From contig NZ_CP042909.1 in NCBI RefSeq assembly GCF_012317585.1, positions 558,001 to 622,000 on the forward strand: 64,000 bases of DNA, in the 5' to 3' direction. Source of the stretch: Thermosulfurimonas marina. Its GTDB lineage: Bacteria; Desulfobacterota; Thermodesulfobacteria; Thermodesulfobacteriales; Thermodesulfobacteriaceae. A program made the position numbers and the translations under genes. The notes under the pieces were generated by a model. That model did not search any database. It worked only from the letters and a program-made list of their open reading frames with translations, and was not told the DNA's origin. Positions 1 through 10,030 of this stretch are shown piece after piece (position 1 is the first letter of the stretch; every line of letters begins with the position of its first letter).

Positions 1-907
1 GATCCAGGAGAACGCCCGGACCTATGCCGACCAAGTCTTTAAGATCCTGGATCCGGAAAGGACCCAGGTGGTCTTCAATAGCCAGTGGATGAGCCGGATG
101 ACCGCCGAGGATTTCATCCGGCTCTGCGCCAAATACACCGTGGCCCGGATGCTTGAACGGGATGATTTCAAAAAACGCTTCGAGACTGGCCGGGCCATCT
201 ACATCCACGAGATCATCTATCCCCTGATCCAGGCCTACGACTCTGTGGCCCTAGAGACCGATGTGGAACTGGGAGGAACGGATCAACTCTTCAATCTTTT
301 GGTGGGCCGGGAGATCCAGCGGGAATACGGCCAGGAGCCCCAGGTGATCCTCACCGTGCCTATTCTGGAGGGCCTGGACGGCGTCCAGAAGATGTCCAAG
401 AGCCTGGGAAACTATGTGGGCATCACCGAACCCCCCCAGGAGATGTTCGGAAAGCTCATGTCCATCTCCGACGACCTCATGTGGCGCTATTACGAGCTTC
501 TTACCGATCTTCCCCTCCCGGAGATCGAGGCCCTCAAGCAGGCGGTGGCCGCAGGGCGGGAACATCCGAAGGAGGTCAAGAAACGCCTGGCCATGATGAT
601 TGTGACCCAGTTTCACTCCGAGGCTGCGGCCCGGGAGGCCGCCGAAGAGTTCGAACGGGTCTTTACCCGAAAGGAGATCCCTAAGGAGGCCCCGGAGATC
701 CGGGTGGCCCCGGGCCGGATCTGGCTCCCGGGGCTCCTCAAGGAGGCCGGTCTGGTCAAAAGCACCTCCGAGGGCAAACGTTTGGTGGCCCAGGGAGCGA
801 TTAAGACCCTGGAAGGGGTGGCCCTTCCCGAAGAATATGCCTTTTCTCCGGGGGAGACCTACCTCCGGGTAGGCAAGAAACGTTTTCTCAAAGTGGTTGT
901 CGGCTGA
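1..907 (+). CDS. tyrS: Tyrosyl-tRNA synthetase, C-terminal part (5' end outside window)
   Basis: Charges tRNA-Tyr with tyrosine in the cytoplasm. The reading frame is open from base 2 without a start, so the N-terminal HIGH motif lies upstream of the window. Visible are the rest of the class I catalytic domain, with the tRNA/tyrosine-site stretch GGTDQLFN and the signature KMSKS near base 391, then a C-terminal S4-like RNA-binding domain that ends with [11 protein letters not shown]. The order of domains and the spacing from KMSKS to the S4 part match the TyrZ-like bacterial TyrRS class. The stop overlaps the next gene by 11 bases, so the two are translationally linked. Identity is secure; only the start is unseen. 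Confidence 0.95.
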   Translation, partial: IQENARTYADQVFKILDPERTQVVFNSQWMSRMTAEDFIRLCAKYTVARMLERDDFKKRFETGRAIYIHEIIYPLIQAYDSVALETDVELGGTDQLFNLLVGREIQREYGQEPQVILTVPILEGLDGVQKMSKSLGNYVGITEPPQEMFGKLMSISDDLMWRYYELLTDLPLPEIEALKQAVAAGREHPKEVKKRLAMMIVTQFHSEAAAREAAEEFERVFTRKEIPKEAPEIRVAPGRIWLPGLLKEAGLVKSTSEGKRLVAQGAIKTLEGVALPEEYAFSPGETYLRVGKKRFLKVVVG

Positions 908-1856
908 GGTGGCCTTTCAGACCGGAGAGGTCATTCTGGCCCCGCTTGCGGGCTACACCCACTCCCCCTTTCGGCGGCTCCTCCGCAGGCTCGGAGCCGA
1001 CCGCACTTGGACCGAACTGGTCAGCGCGGAGATGATCCTCCAGAAGGGCCTCGAGGATCCCCTCTGTTACTTTACGGAGGCCGAGCGCCCCCTGGTCTTT
1101 CAGCTCTTTGGGGCCGATCCGGAAAAGATCTTCCGGGCCGCAGAGCGGGTAGCCCGAGAACTTCGACCGGACGCCCTGGACCTCAACGCCGGCTGTCCGG
1201 TGCGCAAGGTGGTCTCCCGGGGGGCCGGGGCCGCCCTTCTCAAGGACCCCGAGCGCCTAGCGGCCTGTGCCCAGGCCCTGGCCGAAGCCGCCCGCCGCGC
1301 GGGTCTTCCCGCCTCGGTCAAAATGCGTCTCGGTTGGGATAAAGACCGCCTGGAGGAACTCGTAGAAAGGCTCCTTCACACCGGAATTTCGGCCCTGGTG
1401 CTCCATGCGCGCTTGGCGGTGGAGGGCTTCTCCGGCCAGGCCCGCTGGCCTCGCCTCCGGGACCTGGTACAACTGGCGGCCCCGGAGGGCCTTTTTGTGA
1501 TCGGAAACGGCGACATAAAGGCCCCGGAGGACATTAAGCGTATGTTCAAGGAAACCGGCTGTCAGGCGGTGATGGTGGGGCGCGCCGCCCTACGCAATCC
1601 CTGGATCTTCAAAGAATATAAGGAAAACCGCCTTCTGGAAAAACCGCCCTCCCTCCGGGCCCGCTTGGCCCTGGAACTTCTGGAAGAAATGTTCCAGGTC
1701 TTTCGCCCGGAGACGGCCTGCAAGAAGATCAAAGGCCTCCTGGCGCAGCTTTTCAAAGGCCTTCCGGGGAAAAAGGCCCTCCTCGCCCCCTTGCTCACCG
1801 CCGAAAATTGCTCTAGCCTTATAAAAGGTCTTCAAAATATCGCTGGAGGGCAATGA
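897..1856 (+). CDS. dus: tRNA-dihydrouridine synthase (Dus family)
   Basis: FMN-dependent reductase that makes dihydrouridine in tRNA D-loops. The 319-residue protein is a typical TIM-barrel Dus: FMN-site LAPLAGYT at residues 14-21, [10 protein letters not shown] at 67-76, the catalytic-cysteine motif DLNAGCPV with Cys100, VKMRLGW, and the phosphate-binding region [10 protein letters not shown] followed by [12 protein letters not shown]. The assigned start is a TTG inside the 3' end of tyrS (11-base overlap); the Dus homology begins by about residue 10, so no later start fits well. It most resembles the bacterial DusB branch, but the subfamily and target uridine cannot be fixed from sequence alone. 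Confidence 0.92.
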   Translation: MSAEVAFQTGEVILAPLAGYTHSPFRRLLRRLGADRTWTELVSAEMILQKGLEDPLCYFTEAERPLVFQLFGADPEKIFRAAERVARELRPDALDLNAGCPVRKVVSRGAGAALLKDPERLAACAQALAEAARRAGLPASVKMRLGWDKDRLEELVERLLHTGISALVLHARLAVEGFSGQARWPRLRDLVQLAAPEGLFVIGNGDIKAPEDIKRMFKETGCQAVMVGRAALRNPWIFKEYKENRLLEKPPSLRARLALELLEEMFQVFRPETACKKIKGLLAQLFKGLPGKKALLAPLLTAENCSSLIKGLQNIAGGQ

Positions 1857-2044
1857 TGAAGGCTATTCGGGCCCAAAGGATCCTGATGGGAGTAATTCTT
1901 CTGGTGGGAATTTTCTTGCTCTACAAGGGAAAACCCTGCGCCAAATATATCTTCTGGTTCGTGGCCCTGATGAGCATTCTTTCCGGAATCGTAAACTTCT
2001 GCCCCTCGGAATGGTTCTTCCGCAAGATCTTCCGCGAAGGATAA
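1853..2044 (+). CDS. Small DUF2892-like inner-membrane protein
   Basis: 63-residue protein with two predicted transmembrane helices (about residues 10-24 and 31-48) and the short C-terminal motif NFCPSEW. This matches the YgaP-type DUF2892 pattern, in which two helices are followed by a conserved CP. DUF2892 proteins are membrane proteins of unknown role, sometimes fused to rhodanese domains. The start overlaps the dus stop as ATGA, and an SD-like GGAGGG lies at 1845-1850, so it is co-translated with dus. A second ATG directly follows at 1856. No gene downstream is on this strand; the sequence becomes AT-rich immediately after the stop. Confidence 0.75.
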   Translation: MMKAIRAQRILMGVILLVGIFLLYKGKPCAKYIFWFVALMSILSGIVNFCPSEWFFRKIFREG

Positions 2045-2183
2045 GCTTAAAGACTAAAGCTTTTTGATCTCTAGAAACCCAACACAGCTATACTCAAAAA
2101 CATTATACAATAAAGCTTCTTATTTAACATTCTATTTCATTGCTCTATTTTCATTTCAAATTTTGCCGCTACTCTTTTCTAAT

Positions 2184-4028
2184 TTAAAAAGAAAAATTCA
2201 AAAAGATTCCATAGCTTTCTGTTTTTCCTTCTACTAAATTTATTTTAAAAGAAATTCTAAAATTTTTAGACAAAAAAATGCTTTGAGAAAAACTTATTAA
2301 AGAATAATTTAACGGCCTTCCCCAATAAGAATAATTTATCCACGTTTTCATATGAAAAACTTCATAAATAATTAACCCAATTTGGGGATTGTAAGTCAAA
2401 TATATTTTATTTCCATATCCATTTTCTAGGTTTCCTAAAATGTATACGAATATATCTGAAAAAAACCTAAAAGTTAGACCGATACCCCCACTAATATTAA
2501 ACGAATAAAAATATTTTGAATTATCTAAGTATCTAGGCGACATCTCTATTCCAAATTGACTTGAAATGCCTTTAGTAAGAAGATCAAAAGGAATCAAAGA
2601 TCTCATATAATATAACTTAAAATTTTCCAATTTAAAAGAACATTTATTAACTAAAAAACTAAATCTTCCCACCTCTAATGCACTTTCTGAAAAATATTCA
2701 CGATTATCATCTTCGAGAGTGTGAGAAGCAGCCAAAAAATCTACTTTTAAGAATTTCTCTTTTCCAAAATATGTAATACCAGTTTCAAAATGCGTCTCTT
2801 GAGGAATCTTAAATGGAGATTTATACTTGGAAATATCAAATCCATAAGGACTATTTGAAAGCTGTTTTCTAAAAATTTTCTCTAAATTTTTCCACACTTT
2901 TTTTGAAATTATTCCATGTTTCCAAGAATAATATCCATAAACTTCTCCCAACTTTAATCGATAAAAATCTTTGACATTCTGGGGATCTAAAGAAGAAAAA
3001 TATTTTTCATTTCCTTTTTCTACGGAAAATTTTAAAAGAAGGATATCCCAAAAATTTAATCTTTCTTCTAACATTCTGATCAACCATTGATCAGAAGGCA
3101 ACAATCGCACATCATTTATCAAACCATACTGTTTAGCTAACTTAACAACATCTAATGGTGAAATCCAATGAGCTTTCTTATTGAATATTTCAGGATTTGC
3201 TAACGACAAAAGATAATATATTACTGTAGCACAATTATACCCCTGAAAATAATATTCCATTTTAACATCTTTTAACTCCCATATATGAAAATAAAGTAAC
3301 TTTTTTTGGTAAGAAGATAAATTCAATTTGTATTCCCATATATTTCTCTCTTCTTTCTCTAAATATTTTGCAACCTGATAATAATAAGGCATTAAAGAAA
3401 AAATACCTCTCATACCAGTAAACAAACTTTCTAAACCAAGTTTCAAAGGATTATAAGTATTTATCACAGCAAAAAACGAAACAGCATGAGCAACTTGCCT
3501 TCCTTCATCATTAATGCCTTCTAATTTAAGAAATAGATGGCCCATCATACTCGCAGGATTTTTAATATTTTCTGAAGCAAACACCAAATAAATATTATCT
3601 GCTGGAGCCTTTTTAAGATAATAATTAAAATCTTTACATTCTACCTGAGGAAATATATTTTCAGAAAGATTTAACTCATGTTCAATAAACAATTTCCGCG
3701 CAGGAAAACGACATATAGGATGAGCATTAGAATCAGAAAAAATACCTGGAGGCAAAAAAAAGGATTCTATAGTTTTTTTCATTTCCTCAGCTAAAGAAAA
3801 ATGAGAATAACTAAGAATAAAGGAAGGATCTTTAATATAAGGTCTTTTACTATAAGGATCAATATGAAGAAGAACTTTCCATGTAGGAGAAAGATAAAGC
3901 TTTTTATGTAAAGCTAAATAAATGATCTCTTTAGGAAGCCTTTGCGCACAACATGACAGAGAATATCCAATACATATAATTATTAAACTTATGGAAACAG
4001 AAAATTTATACAATCCTAATGAAAACAA
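2184..4028 (-). CDS. Lnb/DUF4105-domain protein with probable C-terminal outer-membrane beta-barrel
   Basis: 614 residues. The N-terminus is a hydrophobic signal segment ending in SCCAQ. An N-terminal helical part follows, then the Lnb_N/DUF4105 domain with its paired motifs MMGHLFLKLE (His about 164) and GYNCATVIYYLL (Cys about 266), likely a Cys-His hydrolase-like site. The C-terminal 220 residues are rich in alternating aromatic strands and end in Phe, as outer-membrane barrels do. The family is described mainly from domain databases; its substrate is unknown. The only start in frame is a TTG at 4028 inside a hairpin, with no good SD, so the true start is uncertain (another TTG is five codons in). 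The gene is very AT-rich compared with both flanks and probably acquired. Confidence 0.75.
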   Translation of the reverse strand: MFSLGLYKFSVSISLIIICIGYSLSCCAQRLPKEIIYLALHKKLYLSPTWKVLLHIDPYSKRPYIKDPSFILSYSHFSLAEEMKKTIESFFLPPGIFSDSNAHPICRFPARKLFIEHELNLSENIFPQVECKDFNYYLKKAPADNIYLVFASENIKNPASMMGHLFLKLEGINDEGRQVAHAVSFFAVINTYNPLKLGLESLFTGMRGIFSLMPYYYQVAKYLEKEERNIWEYKLNLSSYQKKLLYFHIWELKDVKMEYYFQGYNCATVIYYLLSLANPEIFNKKAHWISPLDVVKLAKQYGLINDVRLLPSDQWLIRMLEERLNFWDILLLKFSVEKGNEKYFSSLDPQNVKDFYRLKLGEVYGYYSWKHGIISKKVWKNLEKIFRKQLSNSPYGFDISKYKSPFKIPQETHFETGITYFGKEKFLKVDFLAASHTLEDDNREYFSESALEVGRFSFLVNKCSFKLENFKLYYMRSLIPFDLLTKGISSQFGIEMSPRYLDNSKYFYSFNISGGIGLTFRFFSDIFVYILGNLENGYGNKIYLTYNPQIGLIIYEVFHMKTWINYSYWGRPLNYSLISFSQSIFLSKNFRISFKINLVEGKTESYGIFLNFSF

Positions 4029-4030
4029 AG

Positions 4031-4054
4031 TTGGCTCGGGGTTTCCCGGGCCAA
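4031..4054 (-). terminator. Candidate intrinsic terminator after the lipoprotein gene
   Basis: On the minus strand a stem of about ten pairs with one mismatch (TTGGC-C-CGGG against CCCG-A-GCCAA, short A-rich loop) starts ten bases after the lipoprotein stop and is followed by CTTTGTTTTC. It could end the lipoprotein transcript. It also overlaps the apparent start of the DUF4105 gene, so it may instead act as a translational or attenuation element for that gene. The T-tract is interrupted. Confidence 0.4.
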
Positions 4055-4063
4055 CAGCAAAAA

Positions 4064-4434
4064 TTATTTACATTGGATATTTACATTAGAATCGTATTGC
4101 CACATAGCATTAGAAACATAATCCGTAGTAGAACCAAAAACTCCTCCACTTAAAAGGTTAACAAAGAAAACAGGATTAATCTTCTTATTCAATAAATACT
4201 GCTTTTGAGTACATTCAGGATCCAAAATTTTTATAATTTTATCTTTATTCTCTCTTTCTAATGTAACAATAGCAGGAGTAGAGTAAGTTTGTCCATCAAT
4301 TTCAAATTTGACACCTGTTTTTCCGGTAGAAGTAACATTGATTTTTTGAGTTTTCCCACTAAGGATCGTAGCACATCCAGAAAGAACAAAAGCCAAAACG
4401 ATCCACAAACATAAATACAAATAGCTCCCTCTTC
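4064..4434 (-). pseudogene. Lipoprotein gene body, cut from its start codon by an IS256-family insertion
   Basis: Encodes a lipoprotein of about 125 residues: a hydrophobic signal segment with lipobox LSGC, then CATILSGKTQ, a PEGA-like strand region (about 30-70) and the C-terminal motif NPVFFVNLLSGGVFG. That pattern is seen in small bacterial lipoproteins of unknown function. The reading frame has no native start here: removing 4435-5692 and one copy of the 8-bp repeat joins it to ATG AGA AGA GGG AGC at 5704, preceded by GGAGGGG and a consensus promoter. The frame does continue into the element, and a GTG at 4447-4445 would give a lipoprotein with leader VKHYRRGS, but no SD precedes it. AT-rich like its downstream neighbour. 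Confidence 0.85.
4427..4434. repeat. Target-site duplication, left copy (CCCTCTTC)
   Basis: Exact 8-bp direct repeat flanking the IS256-family element; the second copy is at 5693-5700. Eight or nine base duplications are usual for IS256-type elements. Confidence 0.93.
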
Positions 4435-5692
4435 GGTAGTGTTTCACAAATTGTGTCCGAGGGGGTAAATAAAGAGGCCTTCCTCCTTGCGATAATAAGT
4501 GGGAGTCAAACCAAAGGGAAGGAGGAAGGCCATGCAGGACAGAGAAATTATAGAAAAGCTGGAGGACCTCATCAAGGAGGCCATTAAAAGCGTGATTGAG
4601 CGACTGGCTATTGAGGAAAGAAGCCTTTACCTTGAGGAACACCCTGAAACCAAAGGCAATGGTTTCTACTCTCGCTCCCTTCTCACCAAATACGGGCCTA
4701 TTGAAGGCCTTATGGTTCCCAGAACTCGAGATGGAAACTTTAGAGCTCAGATTCTACCTCCTCCAAGGAGAAGAGCCGGTCTCGACTTGGGAGAAGCTGT
4801 ATTGGCCTTGTACGCTTCGGGAGCCAGTACCAGGGCGGTTTCAAGATTTATCGAGACCATTTACGGGGCTTACTATTCGCCAGCCAGTATAAGCAGACTA
4901 ACGGAGGTAGCCGAGGACCAAATTGAGTCCTGGAGAAAGCGAAGGCTTTCGGAGGAATACTTTGCCCTTTATCTGGATGCTACTTTTCTGCCGGTGAGGA
5001 GAGGAACTGTGGCCAGGGAGCCGGTGTATCTGGCTTTGGGGATAAGGCGAGATGGGACCAGAGAGATTGTGGGCTTTTGGACCAGTGGAGGGGAAGGTGA
5101 GAGCGCTCTGGTTTATCAGGAAATTTTCAACGAACTGCGCGAAAGAGGTCTCAAGAGGATTGAGGTGGTCATAGGGGACGGGCTATCAGGCTTGAAGGAG
5201 GCGGTTCTCAGGGTTTATCCTGGGGCCAGGTTTCAGAGATGCGTTCTTCACAGTCTCAAGTATAGCCTGAGGAAGGTTCGGAGGTCTCACCGAGAGGCGC
5301 TGGCTCAGGATTTGAGGAAAATTTATCGGGCTGGGAGGAGGTCCGAGGCCCTGGAGGCCTTCAGGGCTTTCAAGGCCCGGTGGCAAGGGAAGTATCCGGA
5401 AGTAGTGAAGCACTGGGAGGAGAACCTCGAGGATCTCTTGGTTTTTCTGGAATATCCGGAGCCTATTCGGAATTATATTTACACCACGAATCAGCTTGAA
5501 AGGCTGATTAAAGAGGTCAAGCGCAGGACCAAGGTGATAGAGGTTTTCTGTGAGCCTGGGGCACTTTACAAGGTAGTCTATCTGGTGCTTAGGGGTCTAG
5601 AGGAGAAATACCGTTCGCGAAAACTGAGAGGTTTTGAGGATCTTATGGAGGAAGGCCTTTTATCCTGCGGACACAGTTGACGAAACACTATG
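4435..5692 (+). mobile_element. Complete IS256-family insertion sequence (1258 bp)
   Basis: Bounded by an exact 8-bp direct repeat and by imperfect terminal inverted repeats. The left end reads TAGTGTTTC then ACAAATTGTGTCCG, the right end (reverse strand) TAGTGTTTC then GTCAACTGTGTCCG, so 19 of 23 positions match from 4437 and 5690 inward. It carries one transposase gene whose stop codon lies inside the right inverted repeat. The element looks intact and may be active. It sits within the second to fourth codons of a lipoprotein gene on the other strand, so that gene's promoter now points into the element antisense to the transposase. Confidence 0.93.
4532..5680 (+). CDS. IS256/Mutator-type transposase
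   Basis: DDE transposase of 382 residues, the normal size for the family. The start is the ATG at 4532, eight bases from a strong SD (GGAGGAAGG at 4521-4529); a GTG at 4499 is in frame but has no SD. The catalytic triad is visible as Asp149 (YLDATFLP), Asp216 (VIGDGLSG) and Glu323 (TTNQLERL), with the Cys-His motif RCVLHSLKY between the last two, all standard for Mutator-type enzymes. No frameshift or stop interrupts it. AGG, ATA and TTG codons are more common than in the neighbouring rpo genes, consistent with foreign origin. Confidence 0.95.
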   Translation: MQDREIIEKLEDLIKEAIKSVIERLAIEERSLYLEEHPETKGNGFYSRSLLTKYGPIEGLMVPRTRDGNFRAQILPPPRRRAGLDLGEAVLALYASGASTRAVSRFIETIYGAYYSPASISRLTEVAEDQIESWRKRRLSEEYFALYLDATFLPVRRGTVAREPVYLALGIRRDGTREIVGFWTSGGEGESALVYQEIFNELRERGLKRIEVVIGDGLSGLKEAVLRVYPGARFQRCVLHSLKYSLRKVRRSHREALAQDLRKIYRAGRRSEALEAFRAFKARWQGKYPEVVKHWEENLEDLLVFLEYPEPIRNYIYTTNQLERLIKEVKRRTKVIEVFCEPGALYKVVYLVLRGLEEKYRSRKLRGFEDLMEEGLLSCGHS

Positions 5693-5704
5693 CCCTCTTC
5701 TCAT
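5693..5704 (-). pseudogene. Detached first codons of the IS-disrupted lipoprotein gene
   Basis: Minus-strand ATG AGA AGA GGG (start at 5704), with SD GGAGGGG at about 5709-5715. These codons read M-R-R-G and continue exactly into S-Y-L-Y-L at 4426 when the insertion and one repeat copy are removed. They include the right target duplication (5693-5700). Confidence 0.88.
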
Positions 5705-5748
5705 CGCTCCCCTCCTTTTGTTTTTTTGGATTTGTTTTTTGGAATTCC

Positions 5749-5777
5749 GTATAACAAATCTCATAGCGAGTTGTCAA
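5749..5777 (-). promoter_or_regulatory. Sigma70-type promoter of the disrupted lipoprotein gene
   Basis: TTGACA (5777-5772), spacer of 17, then TTATAC (5754-5749) on the minus strand. Transcription would start near 5741, about 37 bases before the detached ATG. It lies downstream of the rpoC terminator, so the lipoprotein had its own transcript. The site is in AT-rich sequence. Confidence 0.75.
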
Positions 5778-5837
5778 GATGTTTTTATTCTTAATTAAAA
5801 TTCATTTATGGTGATAATTAAAAAACAAAAAAGCTTT

Positions 5838-5870
5838 TAAAAAGAAAAGGCCGCCCTCTCGGGCGGCCTT
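5838..5870 (-). terminator. Intrinsic terminator of the rpoC transcript
   Basis: Perfect 10-bp stem (AAGGCCGCCC at 5847-5856 with GGGCGGCCTT at 5861-5870, 4-base loop). On the minus strand it is followed by TTTTCTTTTT. It starts 25 bases after the rpoC stop and closes the ribosomal-protein/RNA-polymerase cluster. Confidence 0.92.
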
Positions 5871-5894
5871 CTTCTCGGCCAGGGAAAAATCTTC

Positions 5895-8800
5895 TTAGAA
5901 GGGTAGCTCCAGTTCGGCCTTCTTTTCCTTTTCCAGGGCCTTTTGTTCGGCCCGCATGTCGTAATAGACCCGGCCGGTGCCTGCGGGAATGAGACGCCCG
6001 ATGATCATGTTCTCCTTGAGGCCCCGCAGGTAGTCCACCTTACCCGCCAGCGCAGCGTCCGTAAGCACTCGGGTGGTCTCCTGGAAGGAGGCCGCAGACA
6101 GCCAGCTCTCGGTGTAGAGGGCGGCCTTGGTAATTCCCAGGACCACCGGTTCGGCCACCGCCGGACGCCCTCCCTGCCGCAGGACGCGCTCGTTTTCCTC
6201 CTCAAAAACGTGGCGGTCCACCAGCTCCCCGATCATAAAACGCGTGTCCCCCACCTCTTTGATCTTCACCTTCTTGAGCATCTGGCGCACGATGACCTCA
6301 AAGTGTTTGTCGTTGATCCGCACCCCCTGGAGCCGATAGACCTCCTGGATCTCCTCCACCAGGAATTTGGCCAGCTCCTTGACCCCCTTGACCCGCAGAA
6401 TGTCGTGAGGATTGGGGGAGCCCTCGATCAGGGGGTCTCCGGCCCGAATGTAATCCCCCTCCTGCACCGCCAGATATTTCCCCTTGGGAATGAGATACTC
6501 CTTGGGTTCCCCCACCTCCGGCTTGACCACGATCTTGCGCTTGCCCTTGAGCTCCTTGTCAAAGAGGACCTCGCCGTCGATCTCGCTGATCACCGCGTAG
6601 TCCTTGGGCTTTCGGGCCTCAAAGAGCTCGGCCACCCGGGGAAGACCACCGGTGATGTCCTTGGTCTTCACCGTCTCCCGCGGGATCTTGGCGATCACGT
6701 CTCCAGCCTCCACATAGTCGCCCTCCTGCACGGTAAGGATGGCCCCCACCGGAAGGAGATACCGGGCCTCCCCCCGGCCGGAGGGCAATTTTTTGGTCCG
6801 CCCCCGCTCGTCCTTAATGGAAATCCGCGGGCGATAGTCGGTGAGCTTATACTCCCGCACGATAATGCTCACCCGGCCGGTGATGGGGTCGGTGCGCTCG
6901 TCCACGGTGACCCCGTCAATGATGTCTCCGAATTTTACCTTTCCGGAGACCTCCGTGATAATGGGATTAGTAAAGGGATCCCACTCCACCAAGAGATCCC
7001 CGGGCTTGACCTCCTGTCCCTCTTTTACCCGGATCTTGGCCCCGTAAACCACCGGGTAACGTTCCTTCTCCCGTCCATCCGGGGCCACAATGGCGATCTC
7101 TCCCTGACGGTTGAGGGCCACCAGAGAGCCGTCCCGGGCCCGCACCGTGCGCAGATTGATAAATTTCACCTGACCCTGGGTCTGGGCCCGATGCTCACTC
7201 TGCTCCACGGCCCGGCTGGCCGTACCTCCGATGTGGAAGGTCCGCATGGTGAGCTGGGTCCCGGGCTCGCCAATGGACTGCGCGGCGATGATCCCTACGG
7301 CCTCCCCGATTTCCACCATGCGCCCGGTGGCTAGATCCCTTCCGTAACACTTGGCGCAAACTCCGTAACGGCTCTGACAGGTAAGGACCGAACGGATGGC
7401 CACTTTCTCGATTCCGGCCTCCCGCAGACGTTTTACCGCCTCCTCGTCGATCTCCTCGTTGGCCTTGACCAGCACCTCCCCGGTCACCGGGTCCACAACG
7501 TCCTCCAGGGCCACCCGACCCAACACCCGGTCCCACACCGGCTCCATGATCTCTCCGGCCTCAATGAGGTGCCCCACTTCAATCCCGTCGATGGTCCCGC
7601 AGTCTTCCTCCACGATGGTCACATCCTGGGCCACATCCACCAGACGACGGGTGAGATACCCGGCATTGGCGGTCTTGAGAGCCGTGTCGGCCAGCCCCTT
7701 CCGGGCTCCGTGAGTGGAGACAAAGTATTCCAGGACGGAAAGGCCCTCCCGAAAGTTGCTCTTAATGGGGGTCTCGATGATCTCTCCCGAGGGTTTGGCC
7801 ATAAGGCCGCGCATCCCGGCCAGCTGGCGGATCTGGTCGATGGAGCCCCGGGCCCCGGAGTAGGCCATTATGTAAACCGGGTTCATGCTGGGCCCTACCA
7901 CCTTCTCCCCGTTGGGCCCCACGTACTCCGCCGTCTCCATCTCCTTGACCATCTCCTGGGTGACCTTCTCCGTGGCCGCCGACCAGATATCCACCGTCTT
8001 GTTATAGCGCTCCCCGTCGGTAATGAGCCCCTCCTGGTACTGCCGCCGGATCTCCTCCACCTTCTTTTCTGCCTCGGCCAGGATCTCGGCCTTCTTCTTG
8101 GGGATCACCAGATAGTCCACACAGATGGAAAGTCCGGCCTCGGTGGCCATCTGATAACCCAGATCCTTGATGCGGTCGGCAAAAATCACCGTCTTCTTGG
8201 CCCCGGCCCGCCGGTAGGAGAGGTCGATCAGACGCTGGAGCTCTTTCTTGCGCAAAGGCTTGTTGTACTCCTCAAAGGGAATCTCTTCCGGCACAATGGT
8301 GGAGACGATCAGGCGTCCCGGAGTGGTCTCCACCAGCTTTCCGTCTAGACGCACCTTGATCCGCGCCTGGAGGTCCACCGCCCCCTCTTGATAGGCCAGA
8401 AGGGCTTCTTCCCGATTGCGAAAGGCCCGGCCCTCTCCCCGGGCAAAGGGCCGCTCCATGGTCATGTAAAAGAGTCCCAGAACCATGTCCTGCGTGGGGT
8501 AGACCACCGGAACCCCGCTTGCCGGAAGCAAAATATTATTGGTGGAAAGAAGGAGCACCCGGCATTCGGTCTGGGCCTCTACCGAAAGGGGCACGTGGAC
8601 CGCCATCTGGTCCCCGTCGAAGTCCGCATTATAGGCCACGCAAACCAGAGGATGGAGCTGAATGGCCTTGGAGTCGATGAGCACCGGCTCAAAAGCCTGG
8701 ATCCCCAGCCGATGAAGGGTGGGAGCCCGATTGAGCATCACCGGGAATTCCTTGACGATCTCCTCCAGGGCATCCCAGACCAGGGGATCTTCCTCCTCCA

Positions 8801-10001
8801 CTAGGCGCTTGGCGGTCTTGATCGTGGTGGCGTAGCCCTTCTTTTCCAGCCAGTGATAGATAAAAGGCTTGAAGAGCTCCAGAGCCATCTTCTTGGGCAG
8901 TCCGCACTGATGCATCCGCAGCTCCGGCCCGGCCACGATCACCGAACGCCCGGAAAAGTCCACCCGCTTACCCAGGAGGTTCTGCCGAAAACGGCCCTGC
9001 TTGCCCCGAAGCATGTCCGAAAGGCTCTTAAGCGGCCGGCGGTTGGGCCCGGTCACCGGCCGGCCCCGACGCCCGTTATCAAAGAGGGTGTCCACCGCCT
9101 CCTGGAGCATGCGCATCTCGTTGCGCACAATGACCTCCGGAGCGTCGAGCTCCATCAGACGCTTGAGACGGTTATTCCGGTTGATCACCCGACGATAAAG
9201 GTCGTTGAGGTCCGAGGTGGCGAAACGCCCTCCCTCAAGGGGCACCAGGGGGCGCAACTCCGGAGGAATTACCGGAACCACCTCCAGGATCATCCACTCC
9301 GGCCGATTCCCGGACTGGCGTAGGGCCTCCACCACCCGTAGGCGCTTGCCCAGCTTCTTGCGCCGGGCCTCACTGGAAGTTTTTTCTATCTCCGCCCGGA
9401 TCCTCTCCGCCTCCTCATCCAGATTAATGGTGCGCAGGATCTCCCGGATGGCCTCCGCCCCCATGCCCACCCGGAACTTCTCGCCGTACTTCTGGCGGAA
9501 GGCCTGGACCTGCTCCTCGGTGAGCACCTTGCGCGGCGAAAGCTCCGGGACCTCGCTTTCGATCACGATGTACTTTTCAAAGTAAAGAACAGACTCCAGC
9601 TCTTTAAGGGTGAGATCCAGAAGGGCCCCGATCTTGCTAGGCACGCTACGCAGGAACCAGATATGGGCCACCGGAGCCGCCAGCTCAATGTGCCCCATGC
9701 GTTCCCGGCGCACCTTGCTCTGAATGACCTCCACCCCGCACTTCTCGCAGATCACCCCCCGGTGCTTGGCCCGCTTGTACTTTCCACAGAGACACTCGTA
9801 ATCCTTAACCGGCCCGAAGATCTTGGCGCAGAAGAGTCCGTCCCGCTCGGGCTTGAGGGTGCGGTAATTGATGGTCTCCGGCTTCTTGACCTCTCCGTGA
9901 CTCCACTCCCGGATCCTCTCCGGAGAGGCGATCCCCAGCCGGATGGCCTTGATATCCATGGGGTCCTTGGGCTTGGTAAAGTAGGAGAAAAGCTCCTCCA
10001 T
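5895..10001 (-). CDS. rpoC: DNA-directed RNA polymerase subunit beta'
   Basis: Largest catalytic subunit of RNA polymerase, 1368 residues, normal for a bacterial single-chain beta'. Near the N-terminus the zinc-binding Cys set [19 protein letters not shown] is seen, then the active-site motif NADFDGDQM with its three Mg-binding aspartates, and a second zinc site, [11 protein letters not shown], in the C-terminal third. The trigger-loop region [16 protein letters not shown] is present. The start at 10001 has SD AAGGAGG. It follows rpoB by 29 bases and ends the operon just before a strong terminator. No unusual insertion is apparent. Confidence 0.98.
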   Translation of the reverse strand: MEELFSYFTKPKDPMDIKAIRLGIASPERIREWSHGEVKKPETINYRTLKPERDGLFCAKIFGPVKDYECLCGKYKRAKHRGVICEKCGVEVIQSKVRRERMGHIELAAPVAHIWFLRSVPSKIGALLDLTLKELESVLYFEKYIVIESEVPELSPRKVLTEEQVQAFRQKYGEKFRVGMGAEAIREILRTINLDEEAERIRAEIEKTSSEARRKKLGKRLRVVEALRQSGNRPEWMILEVVPVIPPELRPLVPLEGGRFATSDLNDLYRRVINRNNRLKRLMELDAPEVIVRNEMRMLQEAVDTLFDNGRRGRPVTGPNRRPLKSLSDMLRGKQGRFRQNLLGKRVDFSGRSVIVAGPELRMHQCGLPKKMALELFKPFIYHWLEKKGYATTIKTAKRLVEEEDPLVWDALEEIVKEFPVMLNRAPTLHRLGIQAFEPVLIDSKAIQLHPLVCVAYNADFDGDQMAVHVPLSVEAQTECRVLLLSTNNILLPASGVPVVYPTQDMVLGLFYMTMERPFARGEGRAFRNREEALLAYQEGAVDLQARIKVRLDGKLVETTPGRLIVSTIVPEEIPFEEYNKPLRKKELQRLIDLSYRRAGAKKTVIFADRIKDLGYQMATEAGLSICVDYLVIPKKKAEILAEAEKKVEEIRRQYQEGLITDGERYNKTVDIWSAATEKVTQEMVKEMETAEYVGPNGEKVVGPSMNPVYIMAYSGARGSIDQIRQLAGMRGLMAKPSGEIIETPIKSNFREGLSVLEYFVSTHGARKGLADTALKTANAGYLTRRLVDVAQDVTIVEEDCGTIDGIEVGHLIEAGEIMEPVWDRVLGRVALEDVVDPVTGEVLVKANEEIDEEAVKRLREAGIEKVAIRSVLTCQSRYGVCAKCYGRDLATGRMVEIGEAVGIIAAQSIGEPGTQLTMRTFHIGGTASRAVEQSEHRAQTQGQVKFINLRTVRARDGSLVALNRQGEIAIVAPDGREKERYPVVYGAKIRVKEGQEVKPGDLLVEWDPFTNPIITEVSGKVKFGDIIDGVTVDERTDPITGRVSIIVREYKLTDYRPRISIKDERGRTKKLPSGRGEARYLLPVGAILTVQEGDYVEAGDVIAKIPRETVKTKDITGGLPRVAELFEARKPKDYAVISEIDGEVLFDKELKGKRKIVVKPEVGEPKEYLIPKGKYLAVQEGDYIRAGDPLIEGSPNPHDILRVKGVKELAKFLVEEIQEVYRLQGVRINDKHFEVIVRQMLKKVKIKEVGDTRFMIGELVDRHVFEEENERVLRQGGRPAVAEPVVLGITKAALYTESWLSAASFQETTRVLTDAALAGKVDYLRGLKENMIIGRLIPAGTGRVYYDMRAEQKALEKEKKAELELPF

Positions 10002-10030
10002 CTCTCTGCACCTCCTTAACCCTCAAAGGG

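Noticed and set aside
2336-2344. TTATCCACG, one match to a DnaA box
   Set aside because: A single near-match inside an AT-rich coding gene; no cluster of boxes and no dnaA nearby.
4064-4642. 192-codon minus-strand frame spanning the IS end and the lipoprotein
   Set aside because: Its first part is antisense to the transposase and its start has no SD; the hydrophobic leader would be internal. The native start is at 5704.
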